Shown here: piece by piece, positions 20,216 to 20,862 of the stretch
Layout: every line of letters starts with the position of its first letter
How positions within the stretch are numbered: the first letter of the stretch is position 1
Assembly: GCA_036897625.1 (NCBI GenBank)
Contig: JAYMTA010001264.1
Span: 1 to 20,862 of the forward strand
Length of the DNA stretch: 20,862 nt
Source of the DNA: Pelargonium cotyledonis
Lineage: Eukaryota; Streptophyta; Magnoliopsida; Geraniales; Geraniaceae
Direction of reading: 5' to 3'
The notes under the pieces: model-generated
Told to the model about the DNA's origin: nothing
Seen by the model: the letters and a program-made list of their open reading frames with translations, nothing else
Database searches by the model: none
Program-made: the position numbers and the translations under genes

Positions 20216-20450
20216 AGTTGAGACCTCGAGCGATTTTCGGGGAAATTAGTTTTTATTAATAGGTAAAAGAGTTCAAATTAGATTCTAGAGTGCGAGTTCC
20301 TTGTATAAAAAATGGCCTGCAAAATTTGTATTCTGAGCATCTATAATGTGGAGCATTTGCTATTTCTGATATTAGTTCTTAAAAATACAGTAATTTCAAG
20401 CAAATATGTGTCTTTTTGCTATATTTTTAACAGTCTTTTAAAATTCATGA
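20216..20450 (+). other. HDA9: Probable 3' UTR of HDA9
   Basis: AT-rich sequence after the stop codon with U-rich and TTGTAT-like motifs (for example tttgtatt near 20325) of the sort used as plant poly(A) far-upstream elements. No canonical AATAAA is present, so the cleavage site is only bounded to this stretch. Confidence 0.4.
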
Positions 20451-20839
20451 ACAAAAGTAAGAGACGTAACTGTACAGTGTGTCACTAACTAATGAGTGGT
20501 TGAGATTTATTTTACCATTTATCTTAAATATTGTACCATTTTTCTATGATGCTAAATAATATATAAAATATTAACTATTTTATTGATGATTTGTTGACAC
20601 ATTAAGTAATCAACACGAACAAGTAAACACTATAAATTTGTAAAATAGGTATTTGACATGTCAAAATTGACAAATTATTGGGATGACACGATTTAACATA
20701 TTTGACAAATTATTATAATTATATTCTTTAATTTGTGCTATGCATGTTATATTGGAATTAGAAATAATTAATTGTATAAGCGTGATTTTAAGATCTACTT
20801 TGAACATGACACAGATGATAATTGGTTGGGTTCTTCGAC
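20451..20839. other. AT-rich flank downstream of HDA9, no gene seen
   Basis: No open frame with recognisable content. The motif 'tgacaaattatt' occurs twice (about 20667 and 20702), and several 'aattat' tracts follow. Nothing else is supportable. Confidence 0.5.
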
Positions 20840-20862
20840 TAGGGATGGCAAAATGATCGGAA
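20840..20862 (+). mobile_element. Possible left end of another hAT-like element, cut by the window edge
   Basis: The sequence tagggatggcaaaatgatcg has the same terminal form as the elements at 12804 and 13022 (tag-g-tggcaa). Only 23 bases are in view, so this is a guess from the terminus alone. Confidence 0.3.

Noticed and set aside
20016-20249. 77-codon plus-strand open frame over the last HDA9 exon
   Set aside because: It reads intron 13 and exon 14 in the wrong frame; the HDA9 frame ends at 20215.
1-20862. LTR retroelement, other virus-like element, CRISPR array, tRNA or rRNA
   Set aside because: No reverse transcriptase, integrase or capsid-like reading frame, no long terminal repeats, no spaced repeat array and no cloverleaf or rRNA segment was seen.

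Overview
The window is nuclear DNA of a flowering plant, most likely a core eudicot. It is AT-rich, its genes are split by many GT-AG introns, and all three genes have clear plant homologues. The species cannot be named from the sequence. I rebuilt each gene exon by exon on the translated frame; every junction keeps phase and all three reading frames are complete.

Layout: (1) 1-1026 has no gene. (2) 1333-8938, minus strand, is a full-size PDR-type ABCG transporter with 19 coding exons and 1,452 residues; its promoter lies to the right. (3) 9251-12117 is gene-free and AT-rich, with a few degenerate repeats and some ACGT-type promoter motifs. (4) 12708-13465, minus strand, is a small gene for a 68-residue protein resembling the plant COX7a-like subunit of cytochrome c oxidase. 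It has two coding exons and a non-coding first exon near 14215-14300. (5) 14675-20215, plus strand, is a class I histone deacetylase, the HDA9 orthologue, with 14 coding exons and 430 residues. (6) 20216-20862 holds its 3' UTR and AT-rich flank.

The COX7a-like gene and HDA9 are head to head, with only about 200-400 bases between their first exons, so they probably share a bidirectional promoter. The first introns of both genes contain old local duplications. In HDA9 the duplication includes the end of exon 1 and its splice donor. The HDA9 5' leader carries a two-codon upstream ORF (Met-Ala-stop) in a strong start context.

Non-genic content is mainly short hAT-like non-autonomous elements with a 'tGGCAAtt' terminal core. 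One is nested inside another in the COX7a-like intron 2, a GC-rich one lies in HDA9 intron 12, and fragments lie in ABCG intron 18, at 12.1-12.45 kb and at the right edge. Three introns also carry exact, directly adjacent tandem duplications of 20, 29 and 31 bases. I see no tRNA, rRNA, CRISPR array, LTR retroelement or other virus-like element, and no clearly new system; the most unusual structure is at the COX7a-like/HDA9 head-to-head junction.
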